Assembly (NCBI RefSeq): GCF_008039575.1
Contig: NZ_VDUY01000009.1
Span: 35,289 to 99,288, forward strand
Origin: Zeimonas arvi
Lineage (GTDB): Bacteria; Pseudomonadota; Gammaproteobacteria; Burkholderiales; Burkholderiaceae_E
DNA: 64,000 nucleotides
Direction: 5' to 3'
The position numbers and the translations under genes were made by a program. The notes below the pieces were generated by a model. It had not been told where the DNA came from. It did no database searches and worked only from the letters and a program-made list of their open reading frames with translations. Positions 31,342-40,538 of the stretch are shown here, piece by piece (position 1 is the first letter of the stretch; each line of letters begins with the position of its first letter).

Positions 31342-32544
31342 ATGTTCACCGAACGCGTCGTGTCAGGCATGCGTCCCACCGGGGCGCTGCACCTGGGGCA
31401 CTACCACGGAGCCCTGAAGAACTGGGTCCGGCTGCAATCCGAGCATCCCTGCCTGTTCTTCGTGGCCGACTGGCATGCGTTGACCACGCACTACGACTCG
31501 CCCGACGTGATCGAGCGCAACGTCTGGGACATGGTGGTGGACTGGCTGGCCGCGGGTATCGATCCGCAGCAGTCGGTGCTGTTCATCCAGTCGCGGGTGC
31601 CCGAGCATGCGGAGCTGCACCTGCTGCTGTCGATGAGCACGCCGCTGGGTTGGCTCGAGCGGGTGCCCACTTACAAGGACCAGCAGGAAAAGCTCTCCGA
31701 CCGGGATCTGGCCACCTACGGCTTCCTCGGCTACCCGCTTCTGCAGGCGGCCGACATCCTGATGTACCGGGCGGCCTGGGTGCCGGTCGGCGAGGACCAG
31801 GTTCCGCACATCGAGATCACCCGCGAGATCGCGCGCCGGTTCAACCATCTGTTCGGCCGCGAGCCGGGTTTCGAGGACAAGGCCCGCGAGGCGGTCAAGA
31901 AGCTCGGCAGCAAGCGCGCCAAGCTCTACCAGGAACTGCGCACCCGCTACCAGGAACAGGGCGACGAAACCGCGCTCGAGCAGGGCCACGAACTGCTGGA
32001 GCTCGCCCAGAACCTCGGCATGGCCGATCGCGAGCGCCTGTTCGGCTGGCTCGCGGGCAGCCGCAAGATCATCCTGGCGGAACCGCAGGCGCTGCTCACC
32101 GAGGCCTCGCGGATGCCCGGCATCGATGGGCAGAAGATGTCGAAGAGCTACGGCAACGCGATCGCCATGCGCGAGGCGCCCGAGTCGGTCACCAAGAAGA
32201 TCCGGACCATGCCGACCGATCCGGCGCGGGTCCGGCGCACCGATCCGGGCGAGCCCGAGCGCTGCCCGGTCTGGCAGCTGCACCTGGTCTATTCGGACAA
32301 CGACACGCGCGACTGGGTCCAGAAGGGTTGCCGCAGCGCGGGCATCGGCTGCCTGGAGTGCAAGCAGCCGGTGATCGACGCGATCATCGCCGAGCAGCAG
32401 CAGTTCCACGAGCGGGCGCAGCCCTATCTGGACGATCCCAGCCTGCTGCGCAACATCGTGGCCGACGGCTGCGACAAGGCGCGCAAGATGGCCCAGGAGA
32501 CCATGCGCGACGTACGCGAGGCCATGGGCCTGGCCTACGACTGA
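31342..32544 (+). CDS. trpS: Tryptophan--tRNA ligase
   Basis: A class I aminoacyl-tRNA synthetase of 400 aa. The HIGH-type motif reads GALHLGHYHG, and KMSKS appears exactly as GQKMSKSYGN. The protein is longer than E. coli TrpS (334 aa), as in other betaproteobacteria, with an extra charged segment between the two motifs. It lies 7 bp after the M50 gene. Confidence 0.97.
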   Translation: MFTERVVSGMRPTGALHLGHYHGALKNWVRLQSEHPCLFFVADWHALTTHYDSPDVIERNVWDMVVDWLAAGIDPQQSVLFIQSRVPEHAELHLLLSMSTPLGWLERVPTYKDQQEKLSDRDLATYGFLGYPLLQAADILMYRAAWVPVGEDQVPHIEITREIARRFNHLFGREPGFEDKAREAVKKLGSKRAKLYQELRTRYQEQGDETALEQGHELLELAQNLGMADRERLFGWLAGSRKIILAEPQALLTEASRMPGIDGQKMSKSYGNAIAMREAPESVTKKIRTMPTDPARVRRTDPGEPERCPVWQLHLVYSDNDTRDWVQKGCRSAGIGCLECKQPVIDAIIAEQQQFHERAQPYLDDPSLLRNIVADGCDKARKMAQETMRDVREAMGLAYD

Positions 32545-32568
32545 CGCGCTCGGGCCAGCCGCGACGCC

Positions 32569-35262
32569 TCAGGACGCCGTGCGGCGGGCCGGCGCGAGGT
32601 GCATCTCGCGCAGCGCCGGCAGGGTTTCCAGGAAGTCCTCGATCTCGTCGACCGGCATCGGGTCGGCGATCAGCGTGCCCTGGACCTGGTCGCAGTTCAG
32701 GGTGCGCAGCCCGCGAAGCTCGGCGGCGGTTTCCACGCCTTCGGCCATCGCCTGCATGCCCAGCCGTGCGGCCATCGTGGTGATCGCCTCGACGATCGCG
32801 GCGTTGCCCTGATCGCCCGGCAGGCCGTGCACGAAGGCCCGGTCGATCTTCAGGCCGTCCACCGGCAGGCGCTTGAGCCAGGACAGCGAGGCGTAGCCGG
32901 TTCCGAAGTTGTCGATGATCACCCGCACGCCGAAGCGGCGCAGCCGGGCGATCAGCTCGGCAGTGCGCTCGGGATCCGCCACGAAGGCGCTCTCGGTGAG
33001 CTCGATGCGCAGCAGGTGCGGCGGCAGCTGGCGCTCGGCAAGCAGCTCGCCCAGCCGGACCACGAACTCGTCGTCGACGAGCTGGCGCGCGGACACGTTG
33101 ACCGAGACCGCGATGTCGGGGTGCCTGTCCACGCCCAGCCTGACCCGATCGTCGAGGGCGCGGCGCAGGACCCACAGGCCGATCTCGCGGATCAGCTGCG
33201 ACTGCTCGGCCGCGGGCAGGAAGCGCTCGGGCAGCAGCAGGCCGCGCTCCGGGTGCTGCCAGCGCAGCAGGGCCTCGACGCAGACCACGCGGCGTTCGCC
33301 GATCGCGAGCACGGGCTGGTAGTGGAGGTCGACCTCGCCGCGCTCGAGCGCCAGCGGCAGCTCGGCGGCCAGCTGGAGCTGCTCGGCGCGCTCGTCGGAG
33401 AGCGAGCCGGAGAAGAAGCGGACGTCGTTGCGGCCTTCGGTCTTGACCTCGTACATCGCGTTGTCGGCGCAGCGCACCAGCATCTCGATCTCGGTGGCGT
33501 CGGCGGGCGCCACCGCCACGCCGATGCTGGCCGAGAGGAACCAGGCCCGGTCGGCCAGCAGCAGGGGCTTTTCGATGGCGGCGAGGATGTCGCGGGCGAT
33601 CTGCTCGATGCCGACCTGGGGCAGGGCGCCGCTGAGCACGACGACGAACTCGTCTCCGCCCATGCGGGCGGCGATGTCCTGCGGGCGGATCGCGCCGCGC
33701 AGCCGGTCGGCGATCTCCACCAGGGCGTGGTCGCCGGCGGCGTGGCCCAGCGTGTCGTTGATGATCTTGTAGCGGTCCAGGTCGATGTAGAGCACCGCCA
33801 GATGCGGATCGGCGGTCAGCTTCTGCTCGAGCGTCCGCAACAGGCTGGCCCGGTTGGGCAGACCGGTGAGCGGGTCGTGCAGCGACGCGTGGCGAAGCTG
33901 GCGCTCGGCCTGCGCCCGGCGCAGGTAGAGCGACAGGGTGCGCGACAGCGTGTCGGCGATGGGGCCGACGAAGCCGTCGTCGCGGAAGCCCACCGGACTC
34001 AGGAACACAAGCAGGCACTGGGCCCGGCCCTGGTCGTCGGCAATCGGCGCGAGCAGCGCGGCGCGAGCGCCGAGCGCGCTGGTCCGGTATCGCTCGCGCA
34101 GCGCCGGCAGGTCGTCGAGCGAGGCGAACCACGCATGGCGGCCGCCGGCCAGCGCGAGCAGTTCGGGGGCGTCGGCCTCGCAGGCGATGCCGGGCGGCAG
34201 CGCCTCGACCATTTCCTGGAAGGCCGGGGAGCCTTCGAACTCGCAGACCTCGAGCCCGTTTCCGGCCTCGGCTTCGGCCACCCGCAGTCCGCCGATCCAG
34301 CCGAGCCGGCGGCAGATTGCAGCGATGATCTCGCGGATCGCGCGCGCCGGTTCCGCGTTGTCGCGGATGATCGCGGCGATCTCGCCTTCGAGCTCCAGCA
34401 GGATGCGTTGCTGGCGCTCGCGGGTGATGTTCCGGCCGGTGCCCCGGTAACCCGCGAAGGCGCCGGCGGCGTCGAAAACCGGACGCCCGTTGATCTCCAG
34501 GTGAAAGACCCGGCCGTCGTGCGAGATCCGGCTGTGCTCGAAACCGTCGATCGGGCGGTGCTCGTGGACCAGCGCGCGATAGTGGTCCCACGCGGGGGAC
34601 AGGAAGTCGTAGTCCGGCGCCTGCCAGGGTTCGAGGCCGATCAGCTCGCGCGCCCAGGGGCCGAGGGCGGCGTCGATCGAATCGGACAGGTAGGCGAGGC
34701 GGTGCTCGGCGTCGGTCTCCCAGACCCAGTCGGAACTGAGCTGGGTGAGTTCGCGGAACTTGGCCTCGCTGGCGGCGAGCTGCCGCTGCATGGCTCGCAT
34801 GCCCGAGATGTCCTGCACCACGCCGGACATCCGGACGATCCGCCTGCCGGCAAGCTCGGGCCGCAGCGCCATGCGGATCCAGACGAGCTGGCCGTCGGGC
34901 CGCAGGTAGCGGAACTCGACCTTCATTTCCTGGCCTTCTCGGACTGCCCGGCGCAGCGTGTCGCGCCAGCGCTGGCGGTCGGCCGGGTCGACCCTGGCCA
35001 GGAAATCGCGCGGCGCCGGCTCGCCGTCGGCCATTGCGACACCGAAGACCCGGAAGCTGCCTTCGCTCCAGCGCAGCCGGTTGTCGCGAAGCTCGTGCGC
35101 CCAGGAGCCCAGGCCGGCGAGCCGCTCCGCCACGCGCTCGCGCTCGGGCATCGCGCCGGCGGGGGCGGCGCCCTGCAGGCGCGCGCGCAACAGCGGAAGC
35201 AGCAGCCAGCCTCCGAAGGCCACGGCGCAGACGAGCAGGAGCAGGACGAAATCCCGGAGCAT
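32569..35262 (-). CDS. PAS-PAS-GAF-GGDEF-EAL cyclic-di-GMP signalling protein
   Basis: An 897-aa membrane-anchored protein. ATG 35262 is chosen because MLRDFVLLLLVCAVAFGGWL forms the single membrane helix; upstream codons are unconserved. Then come PAS (about 45-150), PAS (about 155-270), GAF (about 290-450), GGDEF (about 470-635) and EAL (about 645-890). The cyclase site RMGGDEF is intact. The EAL domain keeps EALLRW, NVSARQL, ELTES, KIDRAFV, AEGVE and CDQVQG, but the usual DDFGTG is DNFGTG, so one of the paired acidic residues is lost. It may be mainly a diguanylate cyclase. Its 3' end faces trpS. Confidence 0.92.
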   Translation of the reverse strand: MLRDFVLLLLVCAVAFGGWLLLPLLRARLQGAAPAGAMPERERVAERLAGLGSWAHELRDNRLRWSEGSFRVFGVAMADGEPAPRDFLARVDPADRQRWRDTLRRAVREGQEMKVEFRYLRPDGQLVWIRMALRPELAGRRIVRMSGVVQDISGMRAMQRQLAASEAKFRELTQLSSDWVWETDAEHRLAYLSDSIDAALGPWARELIGLEPWQAPDYDFLSPAWDHYRALVHEHRPIDGFEHSRISHDGRVFHLEINGRPVFDAAGAFAGYRGTGRNITRERQQRILLELEGEIAAIIRDNAEPARAIREIIAAICRRLGWIGGLRVAEAEAGNGLEVCEFEGSPAFQEMVEALPPGIACEADAPELLALAGGRHAWFASLDDLPALRERYRTSALGARAALLAPIADDQGRAQCLLVFLSPVGFRDDGFVGPIADTLSRTLSLYLRRAQAERQLRHASLHDPLTGLPNRASLLRTLEQKLTADPHLAVLYIDLDRYKIINDTLGHAAGDHALVEIADRLRGAIRPQDIAARMGGDEFVVVLSGALPQVGIEQIARDILAAIEKPLLLADRAWFLSASIGVAVAPADATEIEMLVRCADNAMYEVKTEGRNDVRFFSGSLSDERAEQLQLAAELPLALERGEVDLHYQPVLAIGERRVVCVEALLRWQHPERGLLLPERFLPAAEQSQLIREIGLWVLRRALDDRVRLGVDRHPDIAVSVNVSARQLVDDEFVVRLGELLAERQLPPHLLRIELTESAFVADPERTAELIARLRRFGVRVIIDNFGTGYASLSWLKRLPVDGLKIDRAFVHGLPGDQGNAAIVEAITTMAARLGMQAMAEGVETAAELRGLRTLNCDQVQGTLIADPMPVDEIEDFLETLPALREMHLAPARRTAS

Positions 35263-35302
35263 TCGGTAATCTAGCCGATCGTCGTTCTTGCAGACAGATA
35301 GG

Positions 35303-35923
35303 ATGTCACATTCGAAACCCCATGCGGCGGGCGAGGCGTCGCGCTGGATCACCCGCTGGCTCGGCGCGTTGCCGCCCGGTGCGCGAGTGCTCGACCTGGC
35401 CTGCGGCAGTGGTCGGCACGCGCTGCTGGCTGCATGCCAGGGCCACCGGGTGCTCGCGGTCGATCGCGACGCCGAGGCGCTCGACAGGCTGCGAGCCGAG
35501 TCGATCGCGGCGCTCGGCGCAGGCTCGCAAGACCGCCTCGAGCTGCGCTGCATCGACCTCGAGCAGGGCCCCTGGGCGCTGCCGCCAGGCGGCTTCGATG
35601 CCGTGATCGTGGCGAACTACCTCTTCCGGCCCCGCTTCGCGCTGGCTTGTGGCCTGCTCGCGCCGGGTGGCCTGCTGGTCTACGAGACCTTCGCGAGCGG
35701 CAACGAGGCCTGGGGCCGACCGTCCAATCCCGACTTCCTGCTCCGCGAGGGCGAGCTGATCGCGCGGACCCAGGCGGCGGGGCTGGCGGTGATCGCCTAC
35801 GAGTCGGGCTACGTGCCGACTCCGAAGCCGGCGGTCGTCCAGCGCGTCTGCGCGGCGCGGCCGTCGCCGGGCTCGGCTAAACTAGCGGTTTTGGCGACGG
35901 ACCCCCCGACGGACCTTCCATGA
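35303..35923 (+). CDS. SAM-dependent methyltransferase (class I)
   Basis: A 206-aa Rossmann methyltransferase. Motif I is [16 protein letters not shown] and the acidic loop is [11 protein letters not shown]; later strands are [11 protein letters not shown] and [14 protein letters not shown]. It resembles TehB/UbiE-like small methyltransferases, and the substrate is unknown. ATG 35303 is preferred over an upstream TTG at 35288. The gene overlaps dapA by 4 bp (ATGA). Confidence 0.85.
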   Translation: MSHSKPHAAGEASRWITRWLGALPPGARVLDLACGSGRHALLAACQGHRVLAVDRDAEALDRLRAESIAALGAGSQDRLELRCIDLEQGPWALPPGGFDAVIVANYLFRPRFALACGLLAPGGLLVYETFASGNEAWGRPSNPDFLLREGELIARTQAAGLAVIAYESGYVPTPKPAVVQRVCAARPSPGSAKLAVLATDPPTDLP

Positions 35924-36816
35924 GCGACGGATCCTCCATGATCAAAGGCAGCCTCGTTGCAATCGTCAGCCCGATGCACGAGGACGGCAGCCTCGACTTC
36001 GATGCCTATCGCAAGCTGATCGACTGGCACGTGGCGCAGGGCACCGCGGCGATCGTCGCGGTCGGCACCACCGGCGAATCGCCCACCGTCGACGTCGACG
36101 AGCATGTCGAGCTGATCCGCGTGGCGGTCGAGCATTCGGCGGGTCGCGTGCCGGTCATCGCCGGCACGGGCGGCAACTCCACCCGCGAGGCGATCGAGCT
36201 CACCGAGCACGCGAAGAAGGTCGGTGCCCAGGGCACGCTGCAGGTCGTCCCGTACTACAACAAGCCCACCCAGGAGGGCATGTACCGGCACTTCCGCGCG
36301 GTGGCCGAGGCGGTCGACCTGCCGATGATCGTCTACAACGTGCCGGGTCGCACGGTCGCCGACCTGTCCAACGAGACCACGCTGCGCCTGGCGCAGGTGC
36401 CGGGCATCGTGGGGCTGAAGGACGCCACCGGCGACATCGCGCGCGGCTCCGCGCTGCTCGCCGCGCTGCCGGGCCACTTCGCCGTCTACAGCGGCAACGA
36501 CGACTCGGCGCTCGCGCTGATGGCGATGGGCGGTCACGGCATCATCTCGGTCACCGCCAATGTGGCGCCCGGACAGATCGCCCGGATGTGCGAGCTGGCG
36601 CTCGCCGGCGACTGGGCGGGCGCCCTTGCGATCAACCGCAAGCTGCTGCCGCTGCACTTCGATCTCTTCGTCGAGCCCAACCCGGTGCCGGTCAAGTGGG
36701 CGCTGGCGGAAATGGGCCGAATCCGCGGCGGCATCCGGCTGCCGATGATCCCGCTGTCCGAAGGCAAGCGCGCGACCGTCCGGGCCGCGCTCGCCAGTGC
36801 TGGAGTGCTGAATTGA
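35920..36816 (+). CDS. dapA: 4-hydroxy-tetrahydrodipicolinate synthase
   Basis: A 298-aa (beta/alpha)8 aldolase-family enzyme joining pyruvate and aspartate semialdehyde in lysine and diaminopimelate synthesis. Key parts are GTTGESPT, the Tyr region [20 protein letters not shown] and the Schiff-base Lys in [11 protein letters not shown] 35920 overlaps the methyltransferase stop; ATG 35938 ([10 protein letters not shown]) is an equally likely start and matches many homologues. bamC follows after 2 bp. Confidence 0.96.
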   Translation: MSDGSSMIKGSLVAIVSPMHEDGSLDFDAYRKLIDWHVAQGTAAIVAVGTTGESPTVDVDEHVELIRVAVEHSAGRVPVIAGTGGNSTREAIELTEHAKKVGAQGTLQVVPYYNKPTQEGMYRHFRAVAEAVDLPMIVYNVPGRTVADLSNETTLRLAQVPGIVGLKDATGDIARGSALLAALPGHFAVYSGNDDSALALMAMGGHGIISVTANVAPGQIARMCELALAGDWAGALAINRKLLPLHFDLFVEPNPVPVKWALAEMGRIRGGIRLPMIPLSEGKRATVRAALASAGVLN

Positions 36817-36818
36817 CG

Positions 36819-37964
36819 ATGAAGCCCGCCGCGTACCTGGTCAGGCTGGTGGCGCTGGCCCTTGCCGTTTCCACGCTCGCTGCCTGCTCGATCAACGAGT
36901 ACCTCGACGAGCGCAGCAAGATCGACTACAAGTCGGCCGGCAAGCTCCCCCCGCTCGACATCCCGCCCGACCTGGCCAGCCCCCGCGGGGATGGCCGTTT
37001 CACGATCCCCGAGCGCGCGGCCGACGCCCGCACTGCGTCCGGATTCGAGCGCAGCCGCGCGGCCGCCCAGGGCACCCGCGCCGCCACGGTGCTGCCGGCC
37101 ACACCGGGCGTGCGCATGGAGCGCCTGGGCGCCGATCGCTGGCTGGTCACCGATCTCAGCCCCGACCAGGTCTGGCCCCTGCTGCGCGAGTTCTGGCAGG
37201 AGTCGGGCTTCATCGTGCAGACCGAGTCGCCCGAGACCGGCATCATCGAGACCGACTGGGCCGAGAACCGGGCCAAGATCCCGCTCGACTTCGTCCGCCG
37301 GACCATCGGCAAGGCGCTCGACCAACTCTATTCCACCGGCGAGCGCGACAAGTTCCGCACCCGCGTCGAGCGCGGCCCCAACGGCACCGAAATCTACGTG
37401 AGCCACCGCGGGATGATCGAGGTCTACTCGACCCGCGAGCAGGACCAGACCGTGTGGCAGCCGCGGCCCAGCGAGCCGGAACTCGAGATCGAGTTCATGC
37501 GCCGGATGATGGTCAAGCTCGGCGCCACCCAGGAGCGCGCTCAAGAGGCGGTGGCGGCCGCGGGCACGCCGGCGGCCGCGCGGGCAAAGCTGGTCGCCGA
37601 AGGTGATCGGCCTCGGGTCGAGATCGCCGAGTCCTTCGATCGTGCCTGGCGGCAGATCGGCCTGGCGCTCGATCGCGGCGGCTTCACCGTCGACGACCGG
37701 GACCGTTCGCTCGGCGTGTACTTCGTGCGCTACATCGACCCCGAGGCGCAGGCGAAGGCCGCGAACGCGCGACCGGGCTTCTTCAGCCGGATGTTCGGAT
37801 TCAAGAAGGAAGAGCAGGTCTCGCAACAGTTCCAGCTGAAGGCGGAAGCCACCGGAAACGGCACGGTGGTCACGGTGCTCGATCGCGAGGGCAAGGCCGT
37901 CGCCGGCCTCGATCGGGACACTGCGTCCAAGATCCTGACCTTGCTGCACGAGCAGCTGAAGTAG
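36819..37964 (+). CDS. bamC: BamC, outer-membrane assembly lipoprotein
   Basis: A 381-aa lipoprotein of the BAM complex that inserts beta-barrels. The signal peptide ends in the lipobox STLAAC (lipidated Cys near residue 25). An unstructured LPPLDIPPDLASP segment, typical of the BamC N-terminus, is followed by two helix-grip domains. The dapA-bamC order is conserved in proteobacteria. The start ATG 36819 is 2 bp after dapA; a TTG six bases upstream is also in frame. Confidence 0.93.
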   Translation: MKPAAYLVRLVALALAVSTLAACSINEYLDERSKIDYKSAGKLPPLDIPPDLASPRGDGRFTIPERAADARTASGFERSRAAAQGTRAATVLPATPGVRMERLGADRWLVTDLSPDQVWPLLREFWQESGFIVQTESPETGIIETDWAENRAKIPLDFVRRTIGKALDQLYSTGERDKFRTRVERGPNGTEIYVSHRGMIEVYSTREQDQTVWQPRPSEPELEIEFMRRMMVKLGATQERAQEAVAAAGTPAAARAKLVAEGDRPRVEIAESFDRAWRQIGLALDRGGFTVDDRDRSLGVYFVRYIDPEAQAKAANARPGFFSRMFGFKKEEQVSQQFQLKAEATGNGTVVTVLDREGKAVAGLDRDTASKILTLLHEQLK

Positions 37965-37977
37965 GGGGCTCGCGGGC

Positions 37978-38757
37978 TTGCGTTTCGCCAGCCTCGGCAG
38001 CGGCAGCGAAGGCAACGCGCTGCTCGTCGAAACCGACGACGGCGCGTCGACTTCCCGGGTGCTGGTCGATTGCGGCTTCGGGCTGCGCGAGGCCGAGCGC
38101 AGGTTGCGCGCCCTGGGTTGCGAGCCGACCGCGCTGTCGGCCATCGTCGTCACCCACGAGCACGGCGACCACGTCGGAGGCGTCTTCCGGCTGGCGGCGG
38201 CGCACGGCATCCCGGTTCACCTCACCCATGGCACCCTCCAGGGCTGCGGACGCATCGGCCGTGCGGAGCCGCTGGTGCGCATCGTCGACCCGCTCGAGTC
38301 CTTCGAGGTCGGCGCCTTTCGCATCGAGCCGGTGCCGGTGCCGCACGATGCGCGCGAACCGGTCCAGTACGTGTTCGACGATGGTCGCGCCCGGCTGGGC
38401 GTGCTGACCGACCTGGGCCACGGCACGCCGCACGTGGTGCGCGCGCTGTCGCGTCTCGACGCGCTGGTGCTCGAGTGCAATCACGATCCGCAGATGCTGG
38501 CCGACAACCCGGCGTACCCGCCGGTGCTCAAGCGCCGGATCGGCGGGCCCTGGGGTCACCTCGCCAATGCCGAGGCGGCGCGAATCCTCGGCGCCATCGA
38601 CCGCGACCGGCTGCGCACCGTGGTGGCTGCGCACCTGAGCCAGCAGAACAACCGGCCGGAGCTGGCGCGGCGGGCGCTGGCGGCGGTGCTCGACGCGGCG
38701 CTCGACGACATCCGGGTGGCGGACCAGGCCGAAGGCCTCGACTGGCACCCGGTCTAG
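37978..38757 (+). CDS. MBL-fold metallo-hydrolase (YycJ/WalJ-like)
   Basis: A 259-aa metallo-beta-lactamase-fold hydrolase. The opening MRFASLGSGSEGNALLVE and the dinuclear metal motif VVTHEHGDHVGG are characteristic, with later GVLTDLGHGT and LECNHDP. The start is TTG 37978. YycJ-type proteins are proposed nucleases acting in DNA repair in Firmicutes; a role here is not proven. It follows bamC by 13 bp. Confidence 0.9.
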   Translation: MRFASLGSGSEGNALLVETDDGASTSRVLVDCGFGLREAERRLRALGCEPTALSAIVVTHEHGDHVGGVFRLAAAHGIPVHLTHGTLQGCGRIGRAEPLVRIVDPLESFEVGAFRIEPVPVPHDAREPVQYVFDDGRARLGVLTDLGHGTPHVVRALSRLDALVLECNHDPQMLADNPAYPPVLKRRIGGPWGHLANAEAARILGAIDRDRLRTVVAAHLSQQNNRPELARRALAAVLDAALDDIRVADQAEGLDWHPV

Positions 38758-38799
38758 GCTGCGTTCCAGCGGACCTGCACACGATGGGCCGCGGCAGGC

Positions 38800-39993
38800 T
38801 CAGGGGGCGGCGCCCAGTCGGATCCAGCCGGCGCTGTGCCATTGGTGGAGCAGGCCGAACACCGGTGCCGACGCAGCCGGCGCCTGCAGCTCGGCGGCAT
38901 CGAGCCCGTGCCTGTCCGAGAACCGGCGCAGCAGCCGCCTGCCGGCGGCATCGGGGCTGAAGGCCTCGCCGTTCAGGTACAGCTTCGCACCCCGCCAGGC
39001 CATCCGGCTGCGTCGGTCCAGGCGGAGCCCTTGCTTGCGGGCAGCGCGAACGAAGCGCTCCAGCGCCATCGGCGCAGGCGATTCGAACCAGACCGAGGGC
39101 TTGGGTTCGGTCAGGTAGCGGCCCGCGAATTCGTCGACGCGCGCCGGATCCGGCCGCCAATCACGCGCCCACGCGGACAGGGTCGCCGCGAGATCGTCGG
39201 GAATCCGGCCCGGCGAGGTGGCGGGCGCGCGGCCACGATCGCCGAAGCGGGGGTCGGGCCCGCCGGGCGCATCGGCCGCTTCGGCGAGGAATGCCGACAG
39301 GAACTCCTGGCGCGACGGCGCGCGAAAGCCGATCGAGCAGGTCATGCAGGGGCCGTGGGCAATGCCGTCGTGGCCCCAACCCGGCGGCAGGTAGAGCATG
39401 TCGCCCGGCTCCAGCGTCCATTCCTCGTCGGGCTCGAAGCCGTCGAGGATCTTCAGGGGCAGCCCCTCGACCAGCCGCGGCTGCCGCACCGGCCCGATCC
39501 GCCAGCGGCGCCGCCCCCAGGCCTGCAGCAGGAAGACATCGTAGGAGTCGACGTGCGGCCCGACCCCGCCGCCATCGCCGGCCAGGCTGATCATCAGGTC
39601 GTCGAGCCGCGCGTCGGGCACGAAGCGAAAGCGCGCCAGCAGCGCGTGCGCCGCGTCGACATGGAGGTCGACGCCCTGCACGAGCAGCGTCCAGTCGCGT
39701 CGGGTCAGCGCCGGGACTTCTTCGGGTTCGAACGGGCCGTGCTCGAGCGCCCAGCGCCCGCGTCGACGCGTCACCAGTCGCGACTCGACGTCGTCGTCGG
39801 CCGCCAGCTCGACCAGTTGCCGGGGATCCAGGGGCGGCGCGAGGCCCGGGATGGCCTGGCGGATCAGCAGCGGCCTGCGCTGCCAGTGGCGGCGCATGAA
39901 CTCGTCTACACTGAGGCTGCCCAGGGGGGCGACGGAGTCGCCGGCCCTGGAAGGGGCGCGCCGGGTCGCCCGTCTCGATTCTTTCGCTTTCAT
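38800..39993 (-). CDS. JmjC/cupin-type ribosomal oxygenase (RoxA/YcfD-like)
   Basis: A 397-aa 2-oxoglutarate/Fe(II) oxygenase. The iron ligands are His and Asp in VGPHVDSYDVFLLQAWG and a distal His in GWGHDGIAHG. The N-terminal FMRRHWQRRPLLIRQA is typical of the family, whose E. coli member hydroxylates an Arg in ribosomal protein L16. The C-terminal half is the dimerisation and winged-helix part. It is divergent from the SlyD-like gene. Confidence 0.88.
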   Translation of the reverse strand: MKAKESRRATRRAPSRAGDSVAPLGSLSVDEFMRRHWQRRPLLIRQAIPGLAPPLDPRQLVELAADDDVESRLVTRRRGRWALEHGPFEPEEVPALTRRDWTLLVQGVDLHVDAAHALLARFRFVPDARLDDLMISLAGDGGGVGPHVDSYDVFLLQAWGRRRWRIGPVRQPRLVEGLPLKILDGFEPDEEWTLEPGDMLYLPPGWGHDGIAHGPCMTCSIGFRAPSRQEFLSAFLAEAADAPGGPDPRFGDRGRAPATSPGRIPDDLAATLSAWARDWRPDPARVDEFAGRYLTEPKPSVWFESPAPMALERFVRAARKQGLRLDRRSRMAWRGAKLYLNGEAFSPDAAGRRLLRRFSDRHGLDAAELQAPAASAPVFGLLHQWHSAGWIRLGAAP

Positions 39994-40019
39994 CGCACGA
40001 TTATAGGAAGGAGTGCCGG

Positions 40020-40499
40020 GTGCAGCTCGAGGTCGCGAACGATCGCTGGGTCACCGTCCATTACCGGCTGTTCGATTCGAGCGGCGAGGCCGTCGAGAAC
40101 GGCGAGCGGGAGATCACCTACCTGCACGGCGGCTACGGCGACGTGTTCGAGCCGATCGAGCGGGCGCTCGCAGGACAGGCGGCGGGCTTCGAGACCAGCC
40201 TGTACCTCGAGCCGGAACAGACCTTCGGCGACTACGATCCCGGGCTGGTCCGGCTCGCGCCGCGCGAGTCGCTGCCCGAGAAACTCGAAGAGGGCATGGG
40301 CTTCGAGGGCGTGCCCGGCGAAGCGCCCGACGGCCGCATCTGGATCGTGACCGACATTGCCGGCAACCAGGTCGTGCTCGACGGCAACCATCCGCTGGCC
40401 GGGATGGCGCTGCGCTTCGAGCTGAAGATCGTGGAGGTGTCCGAGGCCGACGAGGACGAGATCGCCGAATACCGGGCGCGCGGCGACGCCGAAGCCTGA
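40020..40499 (+). CDS. FKBP-type peptidyl-prolyl isomerase (SlyD-like)
   Basis: A 159-aa isomerase of the SlyD branch. It has the split FKBP domain (VTVHYRLFDSSGEAVENG, then a flap insert with FEPIERALAGQAAGFE and YLEPEQTFGDYDPGLV). The C-terminus is short and acidic rather than His-rich, so strong nickel binding as in E. coli SlyD is unlikely. GTG 40020 has an AAGGAG site 6-11 bp upstream. Confidence 0.9.
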   Translation: MQLEVANDRWVTVHYRLFDSSGEAVENGEREITYLHGGYGDVFEPIERALAGQAAGFETSLYLEPEQTFGDYDPGLVRLAPRESLPEKLEEGMGFEGVPGEAPDGRIWIVTDIAGNQVVLDGNHPLAGMALRFELKIVEVSEADEDEIAEYRARGDAEA

Positions 40500-40516
40500 C
40501 TTGCGTGCGGCGCCGA

Positions 40517-40535
40517 TCCTGCCTGGCGGGCAGGA
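40517..40535. terminator. Hairpin between convergent genes, terminator-like
   Basis: TCCTGCC and GGCAGGA form a 7-bp stem with a 5-nt loop between the SlyD-like gene and the cytochrome b fusion gene, which converge here. No T-tract is present. Confidence 0.4.
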
Positions 40536-40538
40536 CCG

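Noticed and set aside
35263..35553. N-terminal extension of the GGDEF-EAL protein
   Set aside because: The extra 97 codons overlap the methyltransferase gene and have no conserved features; the membrane helix begins at ATG 35262.
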